Origin: Bizionia saleffrena
GTDB lineage: Bacteria > Bacteroidota > Bacteroidia > Flavobacteriales > Flavobacteriaceae
Length of the DNA stretch: 32,575 nucleotides
Direction: 5' to 3'
Assembly: GCF_008086175.1 (NCBI RefSeq)
Contig: NZ_VSKM01000020.1
Coordinates: 1 to 32,575, forward strand
Positions 14,106 to 22,525 of this stretch are shown one piece after another. The notes under the pieces are model-generated. The model had not been told where the DNA came from, made no database searches, and saw nothing but the letters and a program-made list of their open reading frames with translations. A program made the position numbers and the translations under genes. How positions within the stretch are numbered: position 1 is the first letter of the stretch; each line of letters begins with the position of its first letter.

Positions 14106-15092
14106 CTATAATTTAGCAGGTTCTACCCATTTAAACTGATAAGAGTTTTCAGGAATTTTTACTCTCCCTGCTAATCTTAGCATTCGTGAGGGTAATTTCA
14201 ATAAATAGTCCCTCGCTTTTTCGGCTTCTTCATTTAGTCCTGTAATTTTTTCAATTTCCCAACGTTTAATCAGCTTTTCTAAAATATCAACATAATCTAA
14301 AGCGGTGTAAACTCCAATACGCTGAGCGGTGTTCGAAAATTCTTCGAAAGCCGTACTCATTTTATCTCCTGATTCTCTTAAGAAATGTGCTGGCATAGTA
14401 ATTTTTTGCTTCATCATGTATTGAAAAGCAATCATCATTTGGCTTGGGTCTACAGCAAAAATACGCTCTACAAATTCACTATAGGCGTGGTGATGTCTCA
14501 TTTCGTCTCCAGAAATAATTTTACACATTTTAGAAAGGTGTCTATTGCTTTGGTCTTTAGCTAATTTCGCTACACGATTGTGAGAAACATAAGTTGCTAA
14601 TTCCTGAAAACTTGTATATACAAAGTTTTTGTAAGGATCTCTATCGGTACCAATATCAAAGCCATCAGAAATAAGATGTTGGGTTGTTCTTTCAATTTCG
14701 CGCATATTGACACGACCAGAAAGGTAAAGGTATTTGTTTAATACATCACCGTGCCTGTTCTCTTCGGCCGTCCAGTGCCTTACCCATTTTGCCCATCCGT
14801 TGCGTTCCACTTGGTTTACGCCCTCAACATCCATTAACCACGATTCGTAGGTTGGTAGTGCTTCTTCTGTAATCATATCGCCAACAAGAACTACCCAGAA
14901 GTCGTATGGTAATTCTTTAGACAGTTCTCTAATTTCTTTAACTTCCTCAAAAAAGCTGTCACTTTCAGAATTTGGTAAAAAATCTGAAGGTTGCCAAATG
15001 GTTTCAGCTGGAATTAAATATTTTTGTATTAATGAGTCTACGTCTTTTTCCAAAAACTGCATCACTTCCAATCTTACATTTTTTAATGACAT
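14106..15092 (-). CDS. Acyl-ACP desaturase (stearoyl-ACP type)
   Basis: Soluble di-iron desaturase that places a double bond in acyl chains carried on ACP. The 328 aa show the paired iron motifs: EENRHG at 110-115, E164 followed by THVxHN-like TYVSHN, and DEMRHHHAYSEF at 196-207. The plant-like core DFWVVLVGDMITEEALPTYESWL also fits. The length is close to plant and mycobacterial enzymes without transit peptide. It follows the acyltransferase by 12 bp, so the two probably act together in making and incorporating unsaturated fatty acids. Confidence 0.93.
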   Translation of the reverse strand: MSLKNVRLEVMQFLEKDVDSLIQKYLIPAETIWQPSDFLPNSESDSFFEEVKEIRELSKELPYDFWVVLVGDMITEEALPTYESWLMDVEGVNQVERNGWAKWVRHWTAEENRHGDVLNKYLYLSGRVNMREIERTTQHLISDGFDIGTDRDPYKNFVYTSFQELATYVSHNRVAKLAKDQSNRHLSKMCKIISGDEMRHHHAYSEFVERIFAVDPSQMMIAFQYMMKQKITMPAHFLRESGDKMSTAFEEFSNTAQRIGVYTALDYVDILEKLIKRWEIEKITGLNEEAEKARDYLLKLPSRMLRLAGRVKIPENSYQFKWVEPAKL

Positions 15093-15104
15093 AATTTGTT
15101 GTTT

Positions 15105-15839
15105 TTATTTAATAATGTGTTCTTTTATAACGGTTTCAACCTGCTCTAAAAGGGCGCGAGTTTCAAATTCGCTAGCCTTTAAGGGTTTGTGCACTGTAAA
15201 ACTAATGTTAGCGCCTATACCCATTGGGAATTTGCCATAACGTAAAGTTTTCCACGAGTTGTTAATTGTCATCGGTACCACCAATGCACTAGGCATGTAT
15301 TTTATTAAAGTTTCTAAACCTTTAGTCTGGAAACGTTTAGGAGCACCGGTTTTACTTCGTGTGCCTTCAGGAAATATTACAGCTGCCCTTTTGTTGTCTT
15401 CAATATATTTCGAAAAGCGTCTAATTTCAACAATGGCTTGTCTAGGGTTTTTTCTGTCTATTAATGCCGACCCACCGTGTCGTAGATTGTAAGATACTGA
15501 AGGAATTCCTTTTCCCAGCTCTTTTTTACTTACAAATTTTACGTGGTGTTTTCTAAAATACCACATAATAGGCGAAATATCGTACATACTTTGATGATTC
15601 GACACAATAATAAGTGGTAAATCGGTAGGGAGGTTAAAGTCGTTATTAAACTTAAATGTAGTCCCTAAAAGATTAAGGCATCGCAATAAACAAAATTGTA
15701 AAATATCAACACACTTTTTGTGTGCTTGATACCCAAAAACATTAAGACACACCCATTGTAACGGGTGAAATACGAATAACGTTAACCCGAAAAAAAGGAA
15801 ATAAATAATCGTTAAGGGGTATGCTAATAATTTTCGCAT
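15105..15839 (-). CDS. plsC: 1-acyl-sn-glycerol-3-phosphate acyltransferase (PlsC family)
   Basis: The 244 aa begin with membrane segments (about 5-35) and carry the acyltransferase motifs NHQSMYD (H82 and D87 of HX4D) and FPEGTRS (156-162). LVVPMTI appears near the C-terminus, as usual. It makes phosphatidic acid from lysophosphatidic acid at the inner membrane. It is the first gene of the operon plsC - desaturase - HD hydrolase. Other PlsC-like acyltransferases may exist in the genome, so the exact acceptor is not certain. Confidence 0.88.
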   Translation of the reverse strand: MRKLLAYPLTIIYFLFFGLTLFVFHPLQWVCLNVFGYQAHKKCVDILQFCLLRCLNLLGTTFKFNNDFNLPTDLPLIIVSNHQSMYDISPIMWYFRKHHVKFVSKKELGKGIPSVSYNLRHGGSALIDRKNPRQAIVEIRRFSKYIEDNKRAAVIFPEGTRSKTGAPKRFQTKGLETLIKYMPSALVVPMTINNSWKTLRYGKFPMGIGANISFTVHKPLKASEFETRALLEQVETVIKEHIIK

Positions 15840-15892
15840 TAATTACAATTAGTTTTATTAAACAAAGTAACTATAAAAACGGCAGTATGCAT

Positions 15893-15922
15893 AAAAAAAC
15901 CACGATTAAATCGTGGTTTTTT
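15893..15922 (-). terminator. Terminator downstream of the bacilliredoxin gene
   Basis: CCACGAT (15900-15906) and ATCGTGG (15910-15916) pair around TAA, extended by A and T runs on the two sides. It lies after the bacilliredoxin stop and before the plsC start on the minus strand, isolating the two units. Confidence 0.85.
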
Positions 15923-15953
15923 ATGTTAAAATGTAACGCCTAATTGTTGTTAA

Positions 15954-16364
15954 TTAGCATTGCTCGTTGTAGGCATCCATAAGGTTTGATGCAATTAATT
16001 CTGCTGGGCGACCTTCAATATGGTGACGCTCTAACATATGTACTAATTCACCGTCTTTAAACAAAGCGATACAAGGAGAACTTGGAGGGAAAGGAACCAT
16101 ATGTGCTCTCGCCTTGTCTGTTGCTTCTTTATCTACGCCTGCAAAAACAGTTACTAATTGATCTGGACGTTTGTCGTTTTTTAAACTCATACTAGCACCA
16201 GGTCTAGCGTTTGCCGCGGCACAACCACAAACCGAATTTACAACCACTAAAGTTGTTCCTTCTTTGGCTATGGCAGCATCGACATCGTTTGCTGTGTGTA
16301 ATTCTTGAAAACCAACCTTAGTTAAGTCCTCACGCATTGGTTTTACTAATTCTGCTGGATACAT
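15954..16364 (-). CDS. BrxA/BrxB-family bacilliredoxin
   Basis: The 136 aa have the conserved N-terminus MYPAELVKPMREDLTKVGF and the active-site CGC in VVNSVCGCAAANARPG (46-48), then TVFAGVDKEATDKAR and FPPSSPC and the HHIEGR motif. Bacilliredoxins (YphP/YqiW) reduce mixed disulfides between bacillithiol and proteins. The length is typical. Many Bacteroidota make bacillithiol, so the role is plausible. It is transcribed alone, between a terminator and its own promoter at 16401. Confidence 0.93.
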   Translation of the reverse strand: MYPAELVKPMREDLTKVGFQELHTANDVDAAIAKEGTTLVVVNSVCGCAAANARPGASMSLKNDKRPDQLVTVFAGVDKEATDKARAHMVPFPPSSPCIALFKDGELVHMLERHHIEGRPAELIASNLMDAYNEQC

Positions 16365-16400
16365 ATCTTTTAATTTTTATCTATTAATATTCTATACCTA

Positions 16401-16408
16401 CAAAGTTA
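16401..16408 (-). promoter_or_regulatory. -7 box of the bacilliredoxin gene
   Basis: The minus strand reads TAACTTTG, a TAnnTTTG match 37 bp before the ATG. No TTTG is found at the optimal distance upstream. Confidence 0.45.
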
Positions 16409-16580
16409 ATCAAAAACTATACAAAAAAAGATATCTACTTATCAGATAACAGTTATGGTGCCATAAGGTCAGACTATAGTCAAATAAAAAAACACCTAAA
16501 ATGCAAAATAACGGTATATTAAGGGGTGTATTTTATTAAATAACGACGCATAAACTTTAAGAAAAACAATTTACTATTAG

Positions 16581-16588
16581 TATATTTG
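16581..16588 (+). promoter_or_regulatory. -7 box of the DjlA-like gene
   Basis: TATATTTG matches TAnnTTTG, 23 bp before the ATG at 16612. The upstream -33 region (CTTTAAG near 16556) is only a partial match. Confidence 0.45.
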
Positions 16589-16611
16589 GCAATCAATTTT
16601 AAGATTAAGTA

Positions 16612-17382
16612 ATGAGTGGATTTAAGTGGATAGGTGCAACTATAGGTTGGGCTTTAGGAGGGCCAATTGGGGCGATAATAGGGTTAGCGTTAGGAAGTGC
16701 TGGCGATGCGTTTTCATCTGGTAAATACAATCCTTTTTTAAGTGAAGGAGAGGCCTCAAACCGAAAATCTGGTGGATATAGCGCAGAACAACGCCCGCAA
16801 ACACATTCTGGAGATTTCGAAGTGAGCTTACTTATTTTGGCATCTGTTGTGATTAAAGCCGATGGGGTTTCTGATCCTCGAGAACTCGATTACGTACGTT
16901 CGCAATTTGTGGGTATGTATGGTAAAGAACGTGCAAACAAAGCGTTTAAATTGTTTAAAGAGATAAACAACCAAACCATAAATACGCGTCAAGTCTGTTT
17001 GCAAATTCAGCGCATGATGGATCACCCATCGCGTTTACAATTACTGCATTTCTTATTTAATATTGCGAAGGCAGACGGTATGGTTATCGACGAAGAAGAA
17101 CGTCAAATAGCAACCATTGCAGGCTATTTAAATATTAGCTCGAGAGATTATAACAGCATAAAAGCAATGTTTTATAACAGTAGCGATAATGCTTATAAAA
17201 TTCTTGAAATAACCAAAGCAGCATCGGCCGACGAGATAAAACAAGCCTACCGAAGAAAAGTAAAAAAGTATCATCCTGATAAAGTGGAACATTTAGGCGA
17301 AGAACACAAAAAGGGTGCGGAAGCTAAATTTAAGGAAGTACAAAAAGCGTACGAGCAAATTCAAAAAGAACGCGGGTTGTAG
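16612..17382 (+). CDS. djlA: DjlA-like co-chaperone (TerB and J domains)
   Basis: The 256 aa have a glycine-rich N-terminal membrane segment (GWALGGPIGAIIGLALGSAG, about 13-32) and a TerB-like helical domain (about 68-188, with VVIKADGVSDPRELDYVR and IAKADGMVIDEEERQIATIA). A C-terminal J domain (about 193-256) holds the HPD triad at 221-223 in KKYHPDKVEHLGEEH. The same order of parts is found in E. coli DjlA, a membrane-anchored DnaK partner. The length is close to the family. It is divergent from the bacilliredoxin gene. Confidence 0.92.
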   Translation: MSGFKWIGATIGWALGGPIGAIIGLALGSAGDAFSSGKYNPFLSEGEASNRKSGGYSAEQRPQTHSGDFEVSLLILASVVIKADGVSDPRELDYVRSQFVGMYGKERANKAFKLFKEINNQTINTRQVCLQIQRMMDHPSRLQLLHFLFNIAKADGMVIDEEERQIATIAGYLNISSRDYNSIKAMFYNSSDNAYKILEITKAASADEIKQAYRRKVKKYHPDKVEHLGEEHKKGAEAKFKEVQKAYEQIQKERGL

Positions 17383-17487
17383 CGGGTTATTTTGTTGGTG
17401 TCTTTACCGTATAAAAATCAATTCCGTAGTGTAAAGGAGTGCTTTGTTATAGGCTCATTTCTAGGGGTGCTTTAAAAGATTTACTTG

Positions 17488-17573
17488 CGCGTTACCCTAC
17501 CGGGTCGGGCTTTCCGTTGCAATCTTTTGGTTCGTGCCTCACAAAAAGGATTTCCACATCAATCCCTAACGCG
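17488..17573. repeat. Flavobacterial-type intergenic repeat
   Basis: Begins CGCGTTA and ends TAACGCG, an inverted pair 86 bp apart. Inside are CGGGTCGGGCTTTCCG, CAATCTTTTGG and AAAAAGGATTTCCA. From memory, similar elements are scattered in flavobacterial genomes; the function is unknown. The rest of 17383-17986 shows no gene or RNA that I can support. Confidence 0.55.
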
Positions 17574-17986
17574 AGTTAGAGTCCGCTAAAAAAAAATGCT
17601 ACGAGGGTTGAGTCCTAGGTAGCTGAATTTGTAAAAGGGTTTCCTATTAATGTATGATCTTACTATATTCGATGTCATCAACGATTACGATTGAATATTT
17701 TTTAGACTCTTGAAATTTTTATAGGCTGGTGTACTCACTCAATATTTATCTGAACTTCTAATAGATTATAATCTGTTTTTTTTAAGCTTTTCTTTCTCTT
17801 ATTAAGCGACACTAAGTGCTCGTAATATTCCCAAATCGCGAATAGCGCAAAACTATTGCTATGGAAACAAAACTAATAAGCAAAGAGTAGTGCACGATTA
17901 TTAATTGAGATACAAATTATAAATACCCCAAAGTCACTTCCGAAGCACATAAAAGCATTGCAATTAAAGCAGTATCACATCTAATT

Positions 17987-19147
17987 TTAACCCCTAAACA
18001 AAAAGAAATCATCTTTCATGCCTTCAATTTGCGCGTCTTCGTTGGTAATAATATAATCGATGGCTTGTGTCGTAAATTTGTCGCCCTTTTTAGTAAGGGA
18101 AACGATGTCGTTATTAATCACAATCATATTGTTTTTTAACGCTAATTCTAAAACCGTTTTGGCACGAACTTTCTGCCAGTTAATATGCTCACGTAAATGG
18201 TTTACGTGGCGCTCTCTTTTTTCGGAGTGGTTTTTTAAATGCAGTAAAAAGGTTAATAAAGAGACTTCTATGCGTTGCTGTTTTTCCTTATATAATACAG
18301 CAATGATCCCATTGCTTGGGGCAAATAAATACACCATTAAAAATAGCAAACCTAATATTGTGGTAATAGATCCTGCGATTGAAGCGTCGAGGGCGTGCGC
18401 CATCCAGTAGCCTGCAATAGCACTAAACAGTCCGAAAAAGATAGATAACAGAAGCATTCTCTTTAAGTCGGTAGTAAGTAAATAAGCTGTTGCAGCGGGA
18501 GCAATCATTAATGCGACGACCAAAATAGCACCCACCGCATCGAAAGCACCAACGGTGGTTACCGAAGCGACAGACATTAATCCGTAATGAATAACCACGG
18601 GAGAAAACCCTAAAGATGCCGACAAACCGGCGTCGAAAGTACTCACTTTTAGCTCTTTGAAAAAGGCAATTAATAAGCCGATAGTAATGGTTAAAATGGT
18701 GCCAATAACCCAAAGTGATTTCGGACCAACATCAGTCCCGCCAATAAATAAGCGGTCGAAAGGAGCAAAGGCTAATTCTCCCAACAGGACAGCATCGATA
18801 TCCAAATGCACGTCGTTGGCATTTTTTGAAATTAAAAGAACACCAATACTAAACAGCGCTGGGAACACTAACCCAATAGCGGTGTCTTCTTTTACTAACC
18901 CTGTTTTTTGTATTTGTTCTACCAAAATTACGGTGATGAGCCCTGTTAATGCAGCAAGCAAAATAAGTAGTGGCGAGTTAAGGTCTTGTGTAATGAAAAA
19001 ACCAACCACAAGGCCTGGTAAAATAGCGTGACTAATGGCATCGCTAATCATAGCCATTTTTCTAAGCACAAGAAATGTGCCTGGTATAGCACAAGCAATA
19101 GCGACAAGACTGGCTATAAGTTGTATTTCTATTTGAGCACTATTCAT
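17987..19147 (-). CDS. Metal ABC transporter permease with C-terminal winged-helix-like tail
   Basis: The 386 aa belong to the ABC-3 (ZnuB/MntB/TroD) family: LVLRKMAMISDAISHAILPGLV (25-46) is the coupling region and hydrophobic segments continue to about residue 278. The family core stops there. A further 106 residues (about 281-386, with LLTFLLHLKNHSEK, VLELALKNNMIVINNDIVSLTKKGDKF) look like a cytoplasmic winged-helix domain of the DtxR sort. It is the last gene of the ABC operon and overlaps the preceding permease by 8 bases; two different permeases would form a heterodimeric channel. Substrate Mn, Zn or Fe. Antisense ORFs over it are shadows. Confidence 0.9.
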   Translation of the reverse strand: MNSAQIEIQLIASLVAIACAIPGTFLVLRKMAMISDAISHAILPGLVVGFFITQDLNSPLLILLAALTGLITVILVEQIQKTGLVKEDTAIGLVFPALFSIGVLLISKNANDVHLDIDAVLLGELAFAPFDRLFIGGTDVGPKSLWVIGTILTITIGLLIAFFKELKVSTFDAGLSASLGFSPVVIHYGLMSVASVTTVGAFDAVGAILVVALMIAPAATAYLLTTDLKRMLLLSIFFGLFSAIAGYWMAHALDASIAGSITTILGLLFLMVYLFAPSNGIIAVLYKEKQQRIEVSLLTFLLHLKNHSEKRERHVNHLREHINWQKVRAKTVLELALKNNMIVINNDIVSLTKKGDKFTTQAIDYIITNEDAQIEGMKDDFFLFRG

Positions 19148-20261
19148 TGTTTTGCTGGTTGTATAAATTAGAGGCTTTTTTAAACCCGTCGTCGGTTAAA
19201 CTCCACATATTTCCATCGAGTTCAACGTAATTTTTTTTGACTAACTTTTGAAGTGTACCCCGAGTAAACCCTTGAAAATTATTCAATATTTTAATGGTGT
19301 GTGGATGTGAAATATTATCGTGTGTTTTTGCAATATGATACATAAAGGCTAATGTTTTATGCTGCTCTAAATCTCTTCGGTTTTTAATAAAACGCAATTG
19401 TCTAAACAATACACCGCGGCTAGGGGAAAAAATAAATGAAAATAAAACGAAAACGGAGGCGACTAAAACAATTACTGGCCCAGTAGATAGATTATTTTGG
19501 CTGGCGCTAATGGCGGTACCGAACACGCCAGAGAGCGCCCCAAAAATACAGGCTAAAATAACCATTGTGCTTAAGCTGTTAGTCCATTGTCTGGCAGCAG
19601 CAGCAGGCGCTAAAAGCATTGCGCTCATTAATACCACACCAACCGTTTGTAAGCCTAAAACGATAGCTAAAACAATAAAGGAAGTGATTAAAATATCGAT
19701 TATTCTGGTGTTAAAACCTAGAGTTTTGGTATAATCTGGATCGAAAAGGAGTATTTTAAATTCTTTCCAAAACAGTAAAATAACAAATAAGCACAGTCCC
19801 GTTACCACCGCCATTAGCCATACATCACTTTCTACTAAAGTGGCTGCCTGCCCAAATAAATACTTGTCTAATCCCGCTTGATTGGCATTGGGTTGTTTTT
19901 GTATGTAGGTTAAAAGCAGCATTCCGAAACCAAAAAAGAGCGATAATATAAGGCCTAAAGCCGTGTCTGATTTTAGATGTGTTTTTGACGTAATTCCTTT
20001 AATCCAAAATGTACCAATTAATCCACTTACCAAAGCACCTAATAATAAAGTGTTAGAGTCTTTTGCTCCGGTAATTAAAAAAGCGATGGCAATACCTGGT
20101 AATGCGGCGTGCGAAATAGCATCGCCTAATAAACTTTGTTTTCTAAGAACAGCAAAGCTACCGAGCATACCACAAACGGCACCTAGAATGGCGGTTCCTA
20201 AGGTGATAGTTCTTAGTGTGTAATCTGAAAACACCAAAGAAAAGTACTCGTTTAAACTCAT
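19140..20261 (-). CDS. Metal ABC transporter permease with C-terminal winged-helix-like tail
   Basis: The 373 aa are of the ABC-3 family: LRKQSLLGDAISHAALPGIAIAF (39-61), about eight membrane segments up to residue 278, LMSAMLLAPAAAARQW (211-226). A hydrophilic tail of about 93 residues (281-373: LEQHKTLAFMYHIAKTHDN, TRGTLQKLVKKNYVELDGNMWSLTDDGFKKAS) again resembles a winged-helix DNA- or protein-binding fold. The other permease carries an equivalent tail, so this is not an annotation accident. The start at 20261 (MSLNEYF) puts a short amphipathic N-terminus before the first segment. It lies 28 bp after the ATPase gene. Confidence 0.9.
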   Translation of the reverse strand: MSLNEYFSLVFSDYTLRTITLGTAILGAVCGMLGSFAVLRKQSLLGDAISHAALPGIAIAFLITGAKDSNTLLLGALVSGLIGTFWIKGITSKTHLKSDTALGLILSLFFGFGMLLLTYIQKQPNANQAGLDKYLFGQAATLVESDVWLMAVVTGLCLFVILLFWKEFKILLFDPDYTKTLGFNTRIIDILITSFIVLAIVLGLQTVGVVLMSAMLLAPAAAARQWTNSLSTMVILACIFGALSGVFGTAISASQNNLSTGPVIVLVASVFVLFSFIFSPSRGVLFRQLRFIKNRRDLEQHKTLAFMYHIAKTHDNISHPHTIKILNNFQGFTRGTLQKLVKKNYVELDGNMWSLTDDGFKKASNLYNQQNNE

Positions 20262-20289
20262 TGTTTTGTAATTAATTAAAAGATGATAT

Positions 20290-21027
20290 TTATTCTTGAA
20301 TACTAACTTTGTAGTTAATACCGTAAGTTTTAGTGAGGTTATCGTCGTTAAAAATATCTTTTACGGGACCGGTCGCTATTTTTTTGACGTTTAAAAACGT
20401 CACCCAGTCAAAATATTCGGGTACGGTTTGTAAATCATGGTGTACAACAATAACGGTTTTCCCTGCTTTTCGCAACTCTTTTAAAATGTTAATAATGGCA
20501 ATTTCTGTAGTGGCATCTACGCCTTGAAAAGGCTCGTCCATAAAATATATTGATGCATTTTGTACTAGAGCGCGCGCCAAGAAAATACGCTGTTGTTGTC
20601 CGCCGGACAACTGACTTATTTGCCTGCTTTTAAAGGCTAGCATTCCTACTTTTTCTAACGCCTCCAAAGCGGCTTTTTTCTCTTTTTGTCGTGGCCGTTT
20701 TATCCAGCCTAAACTACCATAAGTTCCCATCATAACCACATCTAAAGCTGTGGTTGGGAAATCCCAGTCCACACTTCCTTTTTGTGGCACGTATGCCACA
20801 AGCGAACGCTGCTTTTTGTAAGGTTTTCCGTAAATAGTTACGCTACCAGCAATAGGAGGAAGAATGCCTAAAATAGATTTTATTAGTGTCGATTTTCCTG
20901 CACCATTAGGGCCAACTATAGCCATTAAAACGCCTTCCGGAATTTCTAAATCAATATCCCAAAGCACGGGTTTGTAGTTATATGCTACCGTTAAATCGTC
21001 TACTTTTACTGCTATATTTTGTGCCAT
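20290..21027 (-). CDS. Metal ABC transporter ATP-binding protein
   Basis: The 245 aa contain Walker [10 protein letters not shown] (39-47), the Q-loop [13 protein letters not shown] (79-91), the signature LSGGQQQR (140-147), Walker B IYFMDEP (160-166) and the switch His in VVHHDL. The Q-loop wording [10 protein letters not shown] is typical of the Mn/Zn importers of the MntB/ZnuC group. It energises the two permeases. It follows the binding-protein gene by 21 bp, in one operon. Confidence 0.95.
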   Translation of the reverse strand: MAQNIAVKVDDLTVAYNYKPVLWDIDLEIPEGVLMAIVGPNGAGKSTLIKSILGILPPIAGSVTIYGKPYKKQRSLVAYVPQKGSVDWDFPTTALDVVMMGTYGSLGWIKRPRQKEKKAALEALEKVGMLAFKSRQISQLSGGQQQRIFLARALVQNASIYFMDEPFQGVDATTEIAIINILKELRKAGKTVIVVHHDLQTVPEYFDWVTFLNVKKIATGPVKDIFNDDNLTKTYGINYKVSIQE

Positions 21028-21048
21028 AATTTAAGAAGTTAACTCCAG

Positions 21049-21957
21049 TTATTTTAATGCATTTACAATGGTATTTACGTTGTATTCAAACATTCCAATA
21101 TAGGTGCCTTCAGGGGTTCCGTTGTTACCTAAAGCATCAGAATAAAGTGTGCCACCAATTTCAATAGCATAACCTTTAGAGTTTACGGCTGCTTGTAACG
21201 CTTCAATAGTTCGTTTTGGTACAGAGCTTTCAATAAAAACGGCTTTTACTTCCTTTTCAATAATAAAGGCAGCCAATTCTTGCACATCTTGTACCCCCGC
21301 TTCTGTGGCTGTAGATAAACCTTGTAATCCTACCACCTCGAAAGCGTAATTTTTACCGAAGTAACTAAAAGCATCGTGAGCGGTTACTAGAATGCGTTTC
21401 TCTTGGGGTAATGTCGCAATAGTAGCTTTAATAGTCGTTTCTAAAATATCTAATTGTTCTAAATATTTTGTTTCATTTTGTTTATAACTATTGGCGTTTT
21501 TAGGATCTTTTTCAGATAATACGCGGGCTACTTTTTGAGCAAATAATTTGAAGTATGCAATGTTAAACCACACGTGTGGATCGTAATTTGAAGCAAAATA
21601 CTCCGAGCCAATAAGCGTTCTTTTATCGATAGCATCAGATAAGGCAACAGGTGTTTTGTGTGCGCTTTCCATTTTTTCGAAAACCTCTACTAGTTTTCCC
21701 TCTAAATGCAAACCGTTATAAAAAATAATATCGGCATTGACTAATTTTGTAACATCGCCTTCGCTGGCTTTGTATAAATGCGGATCGACACCACTACCCA
21801 TTAATCCCTCTAAATTAATATTATCGCCTCCAATATTTTGCACGAGATCGGAGATCATTGTTGTTGTGGTAACAATATTGAGTTTGCCATTATCCCTTTT
21901 GCTGTCTTTACAGTTGAAGGTTACGGTAACTAGAAGTAGTATTATAATTTTTTTCAT
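21049..21957 (-). CDS. Metal-binding lipoprotein of the ABC importer (TroA/ZnuA family)
   Basis: The 302 aa have a short signal peptide with a lipobox-like TFNC (Cys16). The metal ligands can be placed: H60 in GSGVDPHLY, H128 in NYDPHVWF, H194 in TAHDAFSYF and D274 in LYSDALG. Three His plus Asp is the TroA/ZnuA set, whereas strictly Mn-specific PsaA-type proteins have Glu at the third place, so Zn and Mn both remain possible. There is no His-rich loop of the ZnuA kind. The linked DtxR/MntR-type regulator tips the balance toward Mn or Fe. It is the first gene of the ABC operon. Confidence 0.93.
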   Translation of the reverse strand: MKKIIILLLVTVTFNCKDSKRDNGKLNIVTTTTMISDLVQNIGGDNINLEGLMGSGVDPHLYKASEGDVTKLVNADIIFYNGLHLEGKLVEVFEKMESAHKTPVALSDAIDKRTLIGSEYFASNYDPHVWFNIAYFKLFAQKVARVLSEKDPKNANSYKQNETKYLEQLDILETTIKATIATLPQEKRILVTAHDAFSYFGKNYAFEVVGLQGLSTATEAGVQDVQELAAFIIEKEVKAVFIESSVPKRTIEALQAAVNSKGYAIEIGGTLYSDALGNNGTPEGTYIGMFEYNVNTIVNALK

Positions 21958-21960
21958 TGG

Positions 21961-21967
21961 TCTAAAT
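21961..21967. promoter_or_regulatory. Half-operator in front of the ABC operon
   Basis: TCTAAAT on the plus strand is ATTTAGA on the coding strand, 3 bp before the ATG of the binding-protein gene. It equals one arm of the palindrome at 24862-24879. It is too short to be convincing alone. Confidence 0.35.
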
Positions 21968-22021
21968 AATTATTACGAAGGTACTAAAAAATGAAAGATA
22001 TTATCTATATAACTTAACCTG

Positions 22022-22037
22022 ATTACTTTATAGTAAT
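22022..22037. other. Short hairpin between the thioredoxin-like and ABC genes
   Basis: ATTACT (22022-22027) and AGTAAT (22032-22037) are an inverted repeat around TTAT, just past the stop of the thioredoxin-like gene. There is no clear T run, so it may be a weak terminator or processing site. Confidence 0.3.
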
Positions 22038-22041
22038 TGGA

Positions 22042-22524
22042 TTATAATTCCGAAATAATGGTTAAAAGCTGCGTAGTACTTAGGAATTGGAAATACCGTG
22101 CCTGAGCTTTAAATTTTTCATCTAAAAACACCAGCGCAGGAAGCGAAAATTGCCTGTCTTTTTGCTGCGCCATTAACAACGGTATTTGATGGATGGGATT
22201 GCGACGTTTGGCGCGTGTGTTAAAAAATACTTGGTTTCCGAAATGTATTGTATCGGTGGTTTCTACATTCATTTTAACTGCATAATAATTTTTGTTGATT
22301 TCTTTAACGATAGCTTTATTAGTAAACACCTCTTTTTGCATCTTTAGGCACGGCGTGCACCAATCGGCATAAAAATCGATAAACACCTTTTTAGGCGCTT
22401 CTTGAAGTGCTGTATTAAGCTGTTCGAAGCTTAACCAATTAACAGCCTCTTCCGTTTGGGAAAAGGCCGTATTGGCTGTTACTAATAGTGAAATATATAT
22501 AGTAACCAAAAGTGTATATTTCAA
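22042..22524 (-). CDS. Exported thioredoxin-like protein
   Basis: The mature part carries VFIDFYADWCTPCLKMQKEV, a thioredoxin fold with a WCTPC active site, after a signal peptide. I place the start at TTG (22524-22522): it lies one base past the TonB-receptor stop and gives a clean signal sequence KYTLLVTIYISLLVTANTAF ending near SQ. The longer ORF to an ATG at 22587 would overlap the receptor by 62 bases and add residues unlike a signal peptide. That makes 160 aa. It probably acts in the periplasm on disulfides, perhaps of the receptor, whose plug has a Cys pair, or of metal proteins. It lies between the receptor and the ABC operon. Confidence 0.8.
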   Translation of the reverse strand: MKYTLLVTIYISLLVTANTAFSQTEEAVNWLSFEQLNTALQEAPKKVFIDFYADWCTPCLKMQKEVFTNKAIVKEINKNYYAVKMNVETTDTIHFGNQVFFNTRAKRRNPIHQIPLLMAQQKDRQFSLPALVFLDEKFKAQARYFQFLSTTQLLTIISEL

Positions 22525-22525
22525 A

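Noticed and set aside
17880-18060. Possible small gene reading toward the permease on the plus strand
   Set aside because: Coding-like words arise only where it is antisense to the permease 3' end; no start or ribosome site.
18060-19031. Plus- and minus-strand ORFs over the permease genes
   Set aside because: They overlap well-supported ABC-3 permeases in other frames; low-complexity translation.
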